A DNA stretch of 64,000 bases, taken from CALODP01 sp942492055 (lineage in GTDB: Bacteria; Bacteroidota; Ignavibacteria; Ignavibacteriales; Melioribacteraceae). The notes beneath the pieces are model-generated. The model was not told where the DNA came from. It saw only the letters and a program-made list of their open reading frames with translations, and did not search any database. Made by a program: the position numbers and the translations under genes. Positions 1 to 7,907 of the stretch are shown here, piece after piece. Within the stretch, counting starts at the first letter, position 1. Every line of letters begins with the position of its first letter. The DNA is taken from NCBI GenBank assembly GCA_942492055.1, contig CALODP010000001.1, forward strand, positions 1 through 64,000, given 5' to 3'.

Positions 1-36
1 ATAAATGATCTTTCAGCGGATAATCGTCCAGCTTAA
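1..36 (+). CDS. 3' end of an upstream gene (partial)
   Basis: Frame 1 is open from the first base and ends in TAA at 34-36, giving the last 11 residues INDLSADNRPA. The other two forward frames meet stops within the first nine bases. A strong hairpin terminator follows 10 bases later, which fits the end of a gene. Too little is present to say what the protein is. Confidence 0.45.
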   Translation: MNDLSADNRPA

Positions 37-46
37 TACTAACTTA

Positions 47-84
47 TGGCTGTCTATTCTTTACTGACAGCCATTTTATTTTGT
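47..84 (+). terminator. Intrinsic terminator of the upstream gene
   Basis: Stem TGGCTGTC (47-54) pairs with GACAGCCA (66-73) around an 11-base loop and is followed by ATTTTATTTTG. This is a classical Rho-independent terminator. A second short stem (AAAGGGG against CCCCTTT, about 102-120) follows before trkA and could be a back-up or an attenuator. Confidence 0.8.
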
Positions 85-121
85 TTCTTCGAAATTCTCA
101 AAGGGGCTCCCCCCCTTTTAA

Positions 122-154
122 ATTGGCTTTATTCTGAAAACAATTATAATTTTG
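122..154 (+). promoter_or_regulatory. Candidate Bacteroidota-type promoter of trkAH
   Basis: ATTG at 122-125 is followed after 21 bases by TAATTTTG at 147-154, matching the Bacteroidota primary promoter (TTTG, 19-21 bases, TAnnTTTG) with one mismatch in the upstream box. It lies 28 bases ahead of the trkA start. Confidence 0.55.
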
Positions 155-182
155 GGTTGTTAATAACAAATTAAGAATTAAA

Positions 183-1523
183 ATGAAAATTATTATTGCC
201 GGAGTGGGGGAAGTAGGATACCACTTGGCCAAACAATTGGCAAGCGAAGAACATGATATTTCAGTTATTGATATAGATGTAGACAACCTAGAAAGAACCG
301 ATTCAAGTATCGACGTGCTTACTCTTTCCGGTTCTTCAACTTCCCTAAGAACATTAAGGGAAGCACATATTGAGAGTACCGATTTGATTGTTGCAGTAAC
401 TTCCTCAGAGGCGGTCAATATATCGACTTGTATAGTTGCAAAAAAATTAGGAGCCAAACGAACTATCGCTCGTGTCAGTAGCGCGGAATACGCTGCTCAT
501 GAAAACAGAGAAATGTTTTATTCACTCGGAATCGATCATTTGATTTATCCGGAGGAATTGGCTGCTAATGAGGTTGTAAAACTAATCGAGCGTGCTGCGG
601 CTACTGATATTCTTGAGTTTGAAGAAGGTAAGCTTTCTTTGATCGGCTTAAAACTTGACAAAACATGTCCTGTTGTTAACTTAACAATGCGTCAGGCATC
701 CGAAAAATATCCAAGCCAGAATTTTAGAATAGTAGCTATTTATCGTGGAACCCGAACAATTATTCCTTCAGGTGATGATTTATTCTTTCCGAATGACCAG
801 GTTTTTGTTGCAACCACTCCGGAAGGAATTGACGGAATTCTGGAACTACTCGGAAAAGAAAACACTCGATTGCAAAATATTATGATCCTCGGTGGAGGAA
901 AAATCGGTAGAAAAACAGCCAAGCTTCTTGAAGAGACCGTAAATGTTAAACTAATCGAATCTGATAGCGAAAAAACCGCAGATTTAGCCGATTATCTCAA
1001 AAGAACTCTTGTAATACAGGGAGATGGAAGAGACATCGATCTGTTGGCTCAGGAAGGCATTGTAGATATGGATGCATTCATTTCGGTAACAGATGATGCT
1101 GAGACTAATATCATTGCGTGTTTAATGGCTAAACACCTTGGGGTAGGAAAGACAATTGCCCAAGTAGATAATGTGGATTATATCCCACTTACGCAAACCA
1201 TCGGATTAGACTCACTTATTAATAAAAAACTAATTGCGGCTAATAACATTTCCAGATTTATTCGAAAATCCAATGTGGTTTCAATCGCTTCATTACAAGG
1301 TATTGATGCTGATGTTTACGAATATGTGGCTAAGCCCAATAGCCCTATTACCAAAAATCCGGTAAAGAAACTTAAGTTCCCCAAAAACGCCATTATCGGT
1401 GGATACATTCGAAATGGGCAGGGTTATATTTCTGTCGGAGATACTCAAATTCAACCATATGATAAGGTAGTAGTTTTCGCTCTTCCGGGCGCAATCTCGA
1501 AAGTCGAAAAATATTTTAACTAA
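183..1523 (+). CDS. trkA: Trk potassium uptake regulatory subunit TrkA
   Basis: Cytoplasmic NAD(H)-binding gating subunit of the Trk/Ktr potassium transporter. The 446-residue protein has the two-fold RCK layout of full-length TrkA: a first Rossmann domain with GVGEVG at 7-12 and the acidic strand end VIDID near 28-32, a TrkA-C domain about 140-220, a second Rossmann domain with GGGKIG at 237-242, and a second TrkA-C domain to the end. The length fits the E. coli type (about 458). The start ATG has only a weak ribosome site. Its stop codon shares one base with the trkH start, so the two subunits are translationally coupled. Confidence 0.95.
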   Translation: MKIIIAGVGEVGYHLAKQLASEEHDISVIDIDVDNLERTDSSIDVLTLSGSSTSLRTLREAHIESTDLIVAVTSSEAVNISTCIVAKKLGAKRTIARVSSAEYAAHENREMFYSLGIDHLIYPEELAANEVVKLIERAAATDILEFEEGKLSLIGLKLDKTCPVVNLTMRQASEKYPSQNFRIVAIYRGTRTIIPSGDDLFFPNDQVFVATTPEGIDGILELLGKENTRLQNIMILGGGKIGRKTAKLLEETVNVKLIESDSEKTADLADYLKRTLVIQGDGRDIDLLAQEGIVDMDAFISVTDDAETNIIACLMAKHLGVGKTIAQVDNVDYIPLTQTIGLDSLINKKLIAANNISRFIRKSNVVSIASLQGIDADVYEYVAKPNSPITKNPVKKLKFPKNAIIGGYIRNGQGYISVGDTQIQPYDKVVVFALPGAISKVEKYFN

Positions 1524-2971
1524 TGCTTAATTTCCGAATCATATTAAATATCATTGGATTTCTATTAATACTGGATGGAACTTTTATGCTATCCGGTATT
1601 CCCTTTTCATTATATTTCGGTGACGATGATATCAAGTCATTGTTTTTCTGCGGTGCAGGCACTTCGGCATTGGGAGGAATTCTTTATTGGTTCACAAGAC
1701 ACCATAAAAAGGAATTACGTCGTAGGGAAGGTTACATTGTAGTCTCTTCCGGATGGATCATTATGTCTTTATTCGGTGCACTCCCTTTTGTTATTCACGG
1801 AGCAATTCCGAGTTATACTGATGCATTCTTCGAAACTATGTCGGGCTTTACCACTACAGGGGCATCTATCTTAAACGATATAGAAGCTTTACCACATGGC
1901 TTATTATATTGGCGAAGCCTAACTCAGTGGCTAGGAGGCATGGGAATTATCGTATTATCTCTGGCAATTCTTCCCATTTTGGGTATAGGAGGAATGCAGC
2001 TTTTTGTAGCGGAAGTTCCGGGACCAACAAAAGATAAAATTCATCCCAGAATCAGAGAAACCGCTAAAAGGCTTTGGGGTATTTATGTGCTATTCACCGT
2101 ATGCGAAATAGTATTATTATTATTCGGCGGAATGAATTTTTTCGACTCCGTTAATCATGCTTTCACAACAATGGCAACTGGAGGCTTTTCAACAAAACAG
2201 GCTAGTATCGCCTATTACGAATCCCCTTTTATTCATTATGTTATTATTGTATTTATGTTCCTAGCCGGAACGAATTTCACTCTTCATTATCACGTTTTAC
2301 ATAAGAAATTTTCCTCTCTTAAAAACAATGATGAATTCAAATTCTATCTAAAAACAGTTTTCTTCGTTTCTATTGTCGTTGCTCTTCTCCTTATTGTTGA
2401 AGGTTACGAGGGAACAGAGAAATCATTCAGAGATTCTTTGTTTCAAGTTGTATCTATGATTACAACTACCGGCTATGTAACAGCTGACTACGAAGCATGG
2501 GGACCATTCTTCAAAGTAGTCTTCTTCTTGCTCCTTTTTGTCGGAGGATGCGCAGGGTCTACCGGTGGTGGTATTAAAGTAGTTAGACATCTATTATTAA
2601 TAAAAAACAGTATTCTTGAACTTCGTCGTCTTATTCATCCTCGAGCTGTAATACCTGTTAGATACAATACAAACGCTGTCCCAGCCGATATTATTTCAAA
2701 CGTATTGGCCTTCTTTCTCTTTTATATTTTTATTTTTGTCCTAGGAACGATAATCATGTCAATCGTCGGAATGGATTTCGAATCTGCTCTCGGTGCAGTT
2801 GCTACTTCTCTGGGAAATGTTGGACCGGCAATTGGATCCGTAGGCCCCAGTTTCAACTTCTCTCATATTCCTGATACCGGGAAATGGGTTCTTTCCTTCT
2901 TAATGATGATGGGTAGACTTGAATTGTTTACCGTTTTGATTATTTTTTCTCCCGCTTTTTGGAAAAGATAG
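1523..2971 (+). CDS. trkH: Trk potassium uptake membrane subunit TrkH
   Basis: Ion-conducting inner-membrane subunit that pairs with TrkA. The 482 residues are strongly hydrophobic, with about ten membrane segments and the four pore-loop repeats of the Trk/Ktr/HKT family. Selectivity-filter-like turns are visible as TTTGAS near 115, MATGGFS near 220, TTTGYV near 315 and SLGNVGPA near 430. The GGCAGSTGGG segment near 345 matches the TrkH intramembrane loop. The gene starts within the trkA stop (TAATG). No terminator follows, and the next gene starts 80 bases on, so read-through is possible. Confidence 0.95.
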   Translation: MLNFRIILNIIGFLLILDGTFMLSGIPFSLYFGDDDIKSLFFCGAGTSALGGILYWFTRHHKKELRRREGYIVVSSGWIIMSLFGALPFVIHGAIPSYTDAFFETMSGFTTTGASILNDIEALPHGLLYWRSLTQWLGGMGIIVLSLAILPILGIGGMQLFVAEVPGPTKDKIHPRIRETAKRLWGIYVLFTVCEIVLLLFGGMNFFDSVNHAFTTMATGGFSTKQASIAYYESPFIHYVIIVFMFLAGTNFTLHYHVLHKKFSSLKNNDEFKFYLKTVFFVSIVVALLLIVEGYEGTEKSFRDSLFQVVSMITTTGYVTADYEAWGPFFKVVFFLLLFVGGCAGSTGGGIKVVRHLLLIKNSILELRRLIHPRAVIPVRYNTNAVPADIISNVLAFFLFYIFIFVLGTIIMSIVGMDFESALGAVATSLGNVGPAIGSVGPSFNFSHIPDTGKWVLSFLMMMGRLELFTVLIIFSPAFWKR

Positions 2972-3052
2972 ATATATTCCACTTTATTCTACAATACAAT
3001 TTTGTTCAACTTTGGTTATATTGTTTCATTTAATAAATAGTTATTGGCAGTT

Positions 3053-3823
3053 ATGTTATTAAGAACTTTCATCCTTTCTTTAATCGTATCAGTTAATCTT
3101 TTTGCGCAAGATATTTTTGTCTGTAAAGCCCATACTGATGACGGGAATCCTATCGAAGCAACGAATAATTGGAAAATAAAACCATGGGGAAGCCAATTAT
3201 ATATTCTATTTAAGGATTGGAAGAAGAATATGGCTAGCTCTTCAACATACCTTTTCATAGACAAGCAAAAAGGGGATGATTTCGAACCGTATGAAAGCGC
3301 GGCCATTAACTTACCCAAAAATAGGAATTGGATTACATACAGATATAACTTCAAAGAGGTTGGTTCATACAATATTTATTTTGTTGACGATAGTGATAAT
3401 ATTTTAGCATCAGTTGAAATTGATATCGATTTCGATAATTCTTATACCGAAACAACAGCTCCGAAAACTAGCAATTATTATGATAAGTCGATTTTAACAT
3501 TCACAGACAAGATACTTTACGGAGGACGTCCGTTTAATAAAATCAAATCAACTTCGATTTCGAAAAATAACGGGCAGATCTATATTAAAATAGAAAATTA
3601 CGAACCTCTTAAATCGAATAAGCTAGTTTTGGATGTTTGGAAAAAAGAGGGACGTTCTTTCGGATATGATAAGTTTGTGGAATCAAAAAAGTTCAAAATT
3701 GATCCGAACTGGCCGGATGCTTACTTTAAGTATTCCTTTACTTCTCCTGGTAATTACAAAATTTCCATATACAACGAAAGTGAAACACTTATTAAATCAG
3801 GATATTTCAAAGTAACAGAATAG
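3053..3823 (+). CDS. Secreted protein with two repeated beta domains, unknown function
   Basis: Not recognised. The open frame begins at a TTG (3044), but the ATG at 3053 gives a clean signal peptide (MLLRTFILSLIVSVNLFAQ), so I prefer it. The rest looks like two copies of one beta-rich module, about residues 40-130 and 165-255. Both contain an 'I.I...' strand, a W/Y-rich stretch and the ending 'Y.Y.F...G.Y.I....' (SYNIYFVDDSDN in the first, NYKISIYNESET in the second). Probably periplasmic or outer-surface. The stop lies six bases before rfbA, so the two genes are likely co-transcribed. Confidence 0.75.
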   Translation: MLLRTFILSLIVSVNLFAQDIFVCKAHTDDGNPIEATNNWKIKPWGSQLYILFKDWKKNMASSSTYLFIDKQKGDDFEPYESAAINLPKNRNWITYRYNFKEVGSYNIYFVDDSDNILASVEIDIDFDNSYTETTAPKTSNYYDKSILTFTDKILYGGRPFNKIKSTSISKNNGQIYIKIENYEPLKSNKLVLDVWKKEGRSFGYDKFVESKKFKIDPNWPDAYFKYSFTSPGNYKISIYNESETLIKSGYFKVTE

Positions 3824-3829
3824 AGTAAT

Positions 3830-4702
3830 ATGAAAGGAATAATACTTGCGGGCGGCTCAGGCTCCAGACTTTACCCGATTACAAAAGTTTATAGCAAGCA
3901 ACTTGCTGTAATTTATGATAAGCCTTTGATTTATTACCCTCTTTCGATTTTAATGTTAGCGGGAATCAAAGAGATTTTAATTATCTCCAACAAAGAAACT
4001 ATTCCACTTTATAAGCAATTGTTTGGAGATGGAAATAACATCGGCTTGGAAATATCTTATGCTGTCCAGGAAGCGCCAAAAGGAATCGCAGAAGCGTTTA
4101 TCATCGGAGAAGAATTCATTGGTGATGACAGTGTGTCACTGATCTTAGGTGACAATATTTTCTATGGGAAATTGAATTTCTTTTACAATGCTGTTGAAAA
4201 CCATAAAGAAGGTGGAACTGTTTTCGCCTACCGTGTTAACGATCCGCATCGTTATGGCATTGTAGATTTCGATAAAAGCGGAACGGCTCTCTCTATTGAG
4301 GAAAAGCCGCAAAACCCGAAATCCAATTATGCTGTCCCCGGGCTATATGTCTATGATAATGAAGTAGTAAATATTTCGAAAAACTTAAATCCATCCGGGC
4401 GAGGAGAATTAGAAATAACCGATGTTAACAAGTCATATTTGGAAAGAAAAGCCCTATCGGTTGAACTGATCGGGCGGGGTGTCGCATGGCTTGATACGGG
4501 AACACCAGAATCGCTTTTGCAAGCTTCTCAGTTCTTCGGTGTAATCGAAGAAAGACAAGGACTTAAAGTTGCGTGCATTGAAGAAATTGCTTATAAGAAA
4601 GGCTTTATTGATAGACCTCAATTCGAAAATGTAATTGAGAATATTCCTTCTTCCAAATACAGAGAATATTTGGAAAAGGTTCTTAGAGAAGAAAATCTTT
4701 AA
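3830..4702 (+). CDS. rfbA: Glucose-1-phosphate thymidylyltransferase RmlA
   Basis: Makes dTDP-glucose from dTTP and glucose-1-phosphate, the first step of dTDP-L-rhamnose and related sugars for surface polysaccharide. At 290 residues it has the usual RmlA length. The nucleotide-binding signature GGSGSRLYPIT is near the start, followed by KQLAVIYDKPLIYYP; the metal-binding LGDNIFYG is near residue 110 and the sugar-binding EEKP near 160. The usual rfbB, rfbC and rfbD partners are not in this window. It overlaps nothing, but lies in a tight same-strand run with the gene before and the coiled-coil gene after. Confidence 0.95.
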   Translation: MKGIILAGGSGSRLYPITKVYSKQLAVIYDKPLIYYPLSILMLAGIKEILIISNKETIPLYKQLFGDGNNIGLEISYAVQEAPKGIAEAFIIGEEFIGDDSVSLILGDNIFYGKLNFFYNAVENHKEGGTVFAYRVNDPHRYGIVDFDKSGTALSIEEKPQNPKSNYAVPGLYVYDNEVVNISKNLNPSGRGELEITDVNKSYLERKALSVELIGRGVAWLDTGTPESLLQASQFFGVIEERQGLKVACIEEIAYKKGFIDRPQFENVIENIPSSKYREYLEKVLREENL

Positions 4703-4748
4703 TAATTTTTTCCGAATAGTACGTTACACAACGTTAAAGGAGTTTTCA

Positions 4749-6602
4749 ATGGGTATTTTTTCATCAAAATCACAACATGAAATAGAAAAATTACAAGAAG
4801 AGAACGAAGAGCTTCGTAACTCTTTGCATCAAATTCTTCAGAAACAAGGGACCTTGGACGAACTAGAGGAAAAGCTTTCCGAAAGGAGAACACAACTTTC
4901 CGAGTTGTCCAAAGAAGAACAAGAACTTGAGGATTTTGTTTCCAACGCAAACTCGGAGAGAGCAAAACTCAACGAGCAATTGGAAGAATTGCATGAAAAA
5001 ATATCCGACTTGGAAAACACCAAAGAAACTCTGGAAAATACATTAGCAAAATACGAACAAGAGAAAGCCGACTTAGAAAATCTCAAATCGGAATTTTCTA
5101 ATGCTTCCGATGGACTAACTGATCAGATGGATTCTCAAAGAGATCAAATCTCCGAACTTGAAAAAGAGATTGCCGAACTTGAGGAAAAGAAAAGTAATCT
5201 TGAACAAGAGGCAAATATCGCTGCCACAAATTTGGAAGAAGTCATTAAGGAAAATACCGCTATTGACGATAAAGCTTCGGAAGTAAAACAGAATATTGCC
5301 TCATGGGAAGAAGAACTCTCTTCATTTGAATCAAAAAAGAATGACCTAATAAACGAGATTGATTCTCTAAATGAGAAAAAGGAAAGACTATCTGCTTCAA
5401 TCGACGAAATAGAAGAGAAAAAAGAAATACTAAAAAAGAAGGAACACTCCCAACAAGATATAGTAAATGTTCTTTCGGAAAAGGTTTCCATGAATGAAGA
5501 GATTATTTCCAATCTCGAATCAACATTGGTTGCCTTAGGGAATCAGCTTGCTGAAAAAGATAAGCTATTTAACGAGTATTCTGCGAGAAAAGATACTATC
5601 TCGGAAGAATTATTTGAAAAACGAAATGAAGTTCAAGTGGTGAAATCTGAAATATCTTCCTTACAAAAGGAAAAGAAAGAGATTTCACAAGGTATTGCTC
5701 AAGCTCAGGAAACCGAAAAATTGGTTCGAAAAGAAATTTCGCAATTGGAAGAGATAAAATCGGGTGTAGAGAACGAACTATTCAAATTGCGCGAATCGAA
5801 AGAAATTTCCGAATCTTCTATCTCAGATCTCAACAACACTATTACTACCTTGGAAGAAAAAAAATTCGGACTTGAAGAAAAACTACTTGAGTTGGAAAAG
5901 AGCTTCACCACAATGTTCGAAAAAGTTTCAGATGAAATAAATGATTCTCGCACAACATTGAACGAGTTAAAAGAGACTACCTTAATCAAGAAAAGGGAAC
6001 TCAGTTCCAGAGAAAAAGTCTTATCGGAAAAGAATTCTCAAATGGCTGAAATTTCCGGATTGGTGAAAGTGGCCCAAAGAGAAAAATCGGAATTAGATGT
6101 TTCGATTAAATATTTGTTGAATCTAAAGAGCTCTCTTCTTGATGATATATCCAAACTGAAAGATCAAGAGAAGGATAAAAAAACAAGTCTCGAAAACTTA
6201 ACTAACGAAAACAATATTCTTCTCTCCAAAAAAAACGAGCTCGAAGCTGACTTGAATGATATTCTTCTCCGTTCGAACAGAAGTTTTACTGCTCAGCAAG
6301 AAAACAACAAAAAGATTTTGGAGAACATCAATCTTAATGAAAAAGCATTGCGAGAACTTCAAGATGAACTTACCGGAACACAAACGAAATTGAATTCTCA
6401 CAAAGATGAACTTTCCAGACTGGAAATAAATAAAGAAAAATATGCGGCTCATGTTACTCAGCTTATTGCTGCTGAAAAAGATCTTACCGAGCGTGTTACA
6501 AACAAACAGATTGAGTTGGAAAAAATCGAGGCTCAACTTTTAAAAAAGGCAGGGGAAATTAGTAACCCAAGCAAAGCGAATGAAGAATCCCAGGCGGAAT
6601 AG
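4749..6602 (+). CDS. Long coiled-coil protein, unknown function
   Basis: The frame is open from inside rfbA, but the ATG at 4749 follows a good ribosome site (AAAGGAG) and removes 38 unlikely residues, leaving 617. Apart from a short head (MGIFSSKSQHEIEKLQEE) and a short tail, the protein is an almost unbroken run of charged heptads rich in E, K, L, S and N, typical of an extended parallel coiled coil. It has no signal peptide, membrane segment or cysteines, and no enzyme motif. A scaffold or filament-like cytoplasmic role is possible but not shown. General similarity to SMC or myosin rods reflects composition only. The RNA methyltransferase gene starts five bases after its stop. Confidence 0.85.
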   Translation: MGIFSSKSQHEIEKLQEENEELRNSLHQILQKQGTLDELEEKLSERRTQLSELSKEEQELEDFVSNANSERAKLNEQLEELHEKISDLENTKETLENTLAKYEQEKADLENLKSEFSNASDGLTDQMDSQRDQISELEKEIAELEEKKSNLEQEANIAATNLEEVIKENTAIDDKASEVKQNIASWEEELSSFESKKNDLINEIDSLNEKKERLSASIDEIEEKKEILKKKEHSQQDIVNVLSEKVSMNEEIISNLESTLVALGNQLAEKDKLFNEYSARKDTISEELFEKRNEVQVVKSEISSLQKEKKEISQGIAQAQETEKLVRKEISQLEEIKSGVENELFKLRESKEISESSISDLNNTITTLEEKKFGLEEKLLELEKSFTTMFEKVSDEINDSRTTLNELKETTLIKKRELSSREKVLSEKNSQMAEISGLVKVAQREKSELDVSIKYLLNLKSSLLDDISKLKDQEKDKKTSLENLTNENNILLSKKNELEADLNDILLRSNRSFTAQQENNKKILENINLNEKALRELQDELTGTQTKLNSHKDELSRLEINKEKYAAHVTQLIAAEKDLTERVTNKQIELEKIEAQLLKKAGEISNPSKANEESQAE

Positions 6603-6607
6603 GCATA

Positions 6608-7354
6608 ATGTTATCAATTAACGAAAAGAAATACTATTCATCTCTGAAAGTTAAGAAGTACCGAACCGTGGAGAAAAAGTTTATTGCAGAGGGGAAGCGA
6701 CTTGTTGAGGAAGGACTAAATAGTTCCTATAATTGTGAGCTCATTGTATTTACCGAGCAATTTGCCAATCAGTTTCCTGATTTTGTTGCTACTTTCCCGA
6801 AGAAAACAAGAAACGAAATAATTTCGGAAAAAGACTTTTCCAAATTTTCGGAAACGAAGAATCCCCAAGGCGTAGCGGCGGTTTTCGATATTCCTGCAAT
6901 CAAACATTTTCGCCCTACAAATCTGGTTGTTGCTTTGGAAAATATTGCTGATCCCGGAAATCTCGGAACAATACTGCGTACCGCTGATTGGTTTGGCCTC
7001 AACGACATAATTATTAATTCCGATTCTGCCGATATCTACAATTCCAAAGTCGTACGTTCTTCAATGGGAGCACTGTTTCATTGTAATGTCTATCAGTCCG
7101 ACGAGTTCTACGAAATTTTGAAGGGAATGAAATCTGAGTACAAATTATTAATTGCCGACCTCGGCGGGAATAACCTTTTCGAAACGGACTCTGATAAAAA
7201 AAGTGTATTAGTTATGTGTAATGAGGCAAATGGTCCTACTCAGGAAATAAAAGAATTAGCTACAGACAGAATTACAATCCCTCGCTTTGGAAAAGCAGAG
7301 TCATTAAATGTCGCCAGCGCCGCTGCAATCATAATAGGGCATTTTGCAAAATAA
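6608..7354 (+). CDS. SpoU/TrmH-family RNA 2'-O-methyltransferase
   Basis: SPOUT-class methyltransferase that adds a methyl to a ribose 2'-OH of tRNA or rRNA. An N-terminal substrate-binding domain (1-95, with NPQGVAAVF at 85-93) precedes the knotted catalytic domain. Motif 1 is NIADPGNLGTILRTA (112-126), motif 2 NEANGP near 200, motif 3 FGKAESLNVASAAAI near the end. Motif 2 reads NEANGP where many members have GxExxG, a tolerated variant. The 248-residue length is normal for the RlmB/TrmH-like group; the exact RNA site cannot be read from sequence. Its stop is one base from that of the convergent DinB gene, with no hairpin between. Confidence 0.9.
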   Translation: MLSINEKKYYSSLKVKKYRTVEKKFIAEGKRLVEEGLNSSYNCELIVFTEQFANQFPDFVATFPKKTRNEIISEKDFSKFSETKNPQGVAAVFDIPAIKHFRPTNLVVALENIADPGNLGTILRTADWFGLNDIIINSDSADIYNSKVVRSSMGALFHCNVYQSDEFYEILKGMKSEYKLLIADLGGNNLFETDSDKKSVLVMCNEANGPTQEIKELATDRITIPRFGKAESLNVASAAAIIIGHFAK

Positions 7355-7355
7355 A

Positions 7356-7811
7356 TTATAGTGCCGTGAAATAGATAAAATCTATTTTGGCCGGCTCAAA
7401 TCCGTTGGAACTCAGTAACGAATTAATCTGTCCGCGATGATAATTCGAGTGATTTGCTACATGCAAAGCTACTTCCGTAAAAGCCGCTTCAAACCGATGC
7501 CCGGTTTCGGTTTTGTATTCCACTAATCTCGAGAAATCAACATTCTTCACATTTCTTATTAATTTTAACCAGACCTCGCTACTTTGTTGAGATAAAATTT
7601 TACATTCGTTAAGAGTATAGTCATCCCAAAGGGTAATTTGATAATCCGGACTACCTGTCAGTCTTTCATACCAAACATCTTGAGCGGATATAATGTGACT
7701 TATCAAACTAATGCATCTCTGAGGAGGATTTTCAACACTCAGCAATTTCCCAATAATCTGTTCGTTAGCCCAATCATTATACGTAAAAAATTCCAATACT
7801 GTTTTTCTCAT
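7356..7811 (-). CDS. DinB-family metal-binding four-helix protein
   Basis: The DinB/YfiT-like fold is a four-helix bundle with a metal site formed by three histidines. The 151-residue protein shows the typical 'YNDWAN' start, His39 in a helix (SHIISAQDVWYER) and the HxxxH pair His121/His125 in NHSNYHRGQ. Members act as thiol-dependent transferases or are uncharacterised, so no substrate can be assigned. It is a single gene, convergent with the RNA methyltransferase. Confidence 0.85.
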   Translation of the reverse strand: MRKTVLEFFTYNDWANEQIIGKLLSVENPPQRCISLISHIISAQDVWYERLTGSPDYQITLWDDYTLNECKILSQQSSEVWLKLIRNVKNVDFSRLVEYKTETGHRFEAAFTEVALHVANHSNYHRGQINSLLSSNGFEPAKIDFIYFTAL

Positions 7812-7829
7812 TTTTCATCCGCTTCTTAA

Positions 7830-7887
7830 AATAAAAAAGGCTGTTTCAAACGATTTGCTTTTTGCAATCTATTCGGAAACAGCCTAT
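7830..7887 (-). terminator. Terminator of the GH13 gene
   Basis: AGGCTGTTTC (7838-7847) pairs perfectly with GAAACAGCCT (7876-7885). Read on the minus strand the stem is followed by TTTTTTATTTT. The loop holds a small second dyad (TTGC-TTTTT-GCAA). Confidence 0.85.
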
Positions 7888-7907
7888 GTATTAGTAACAA
7901 TTATATC

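Noticed and set aside
5144..5989. Serine/phenylalanine-rich minus-strand frames
   Set aside because: Shadows of the glutamate/lysine-rich coiled-coil gene read backwards.
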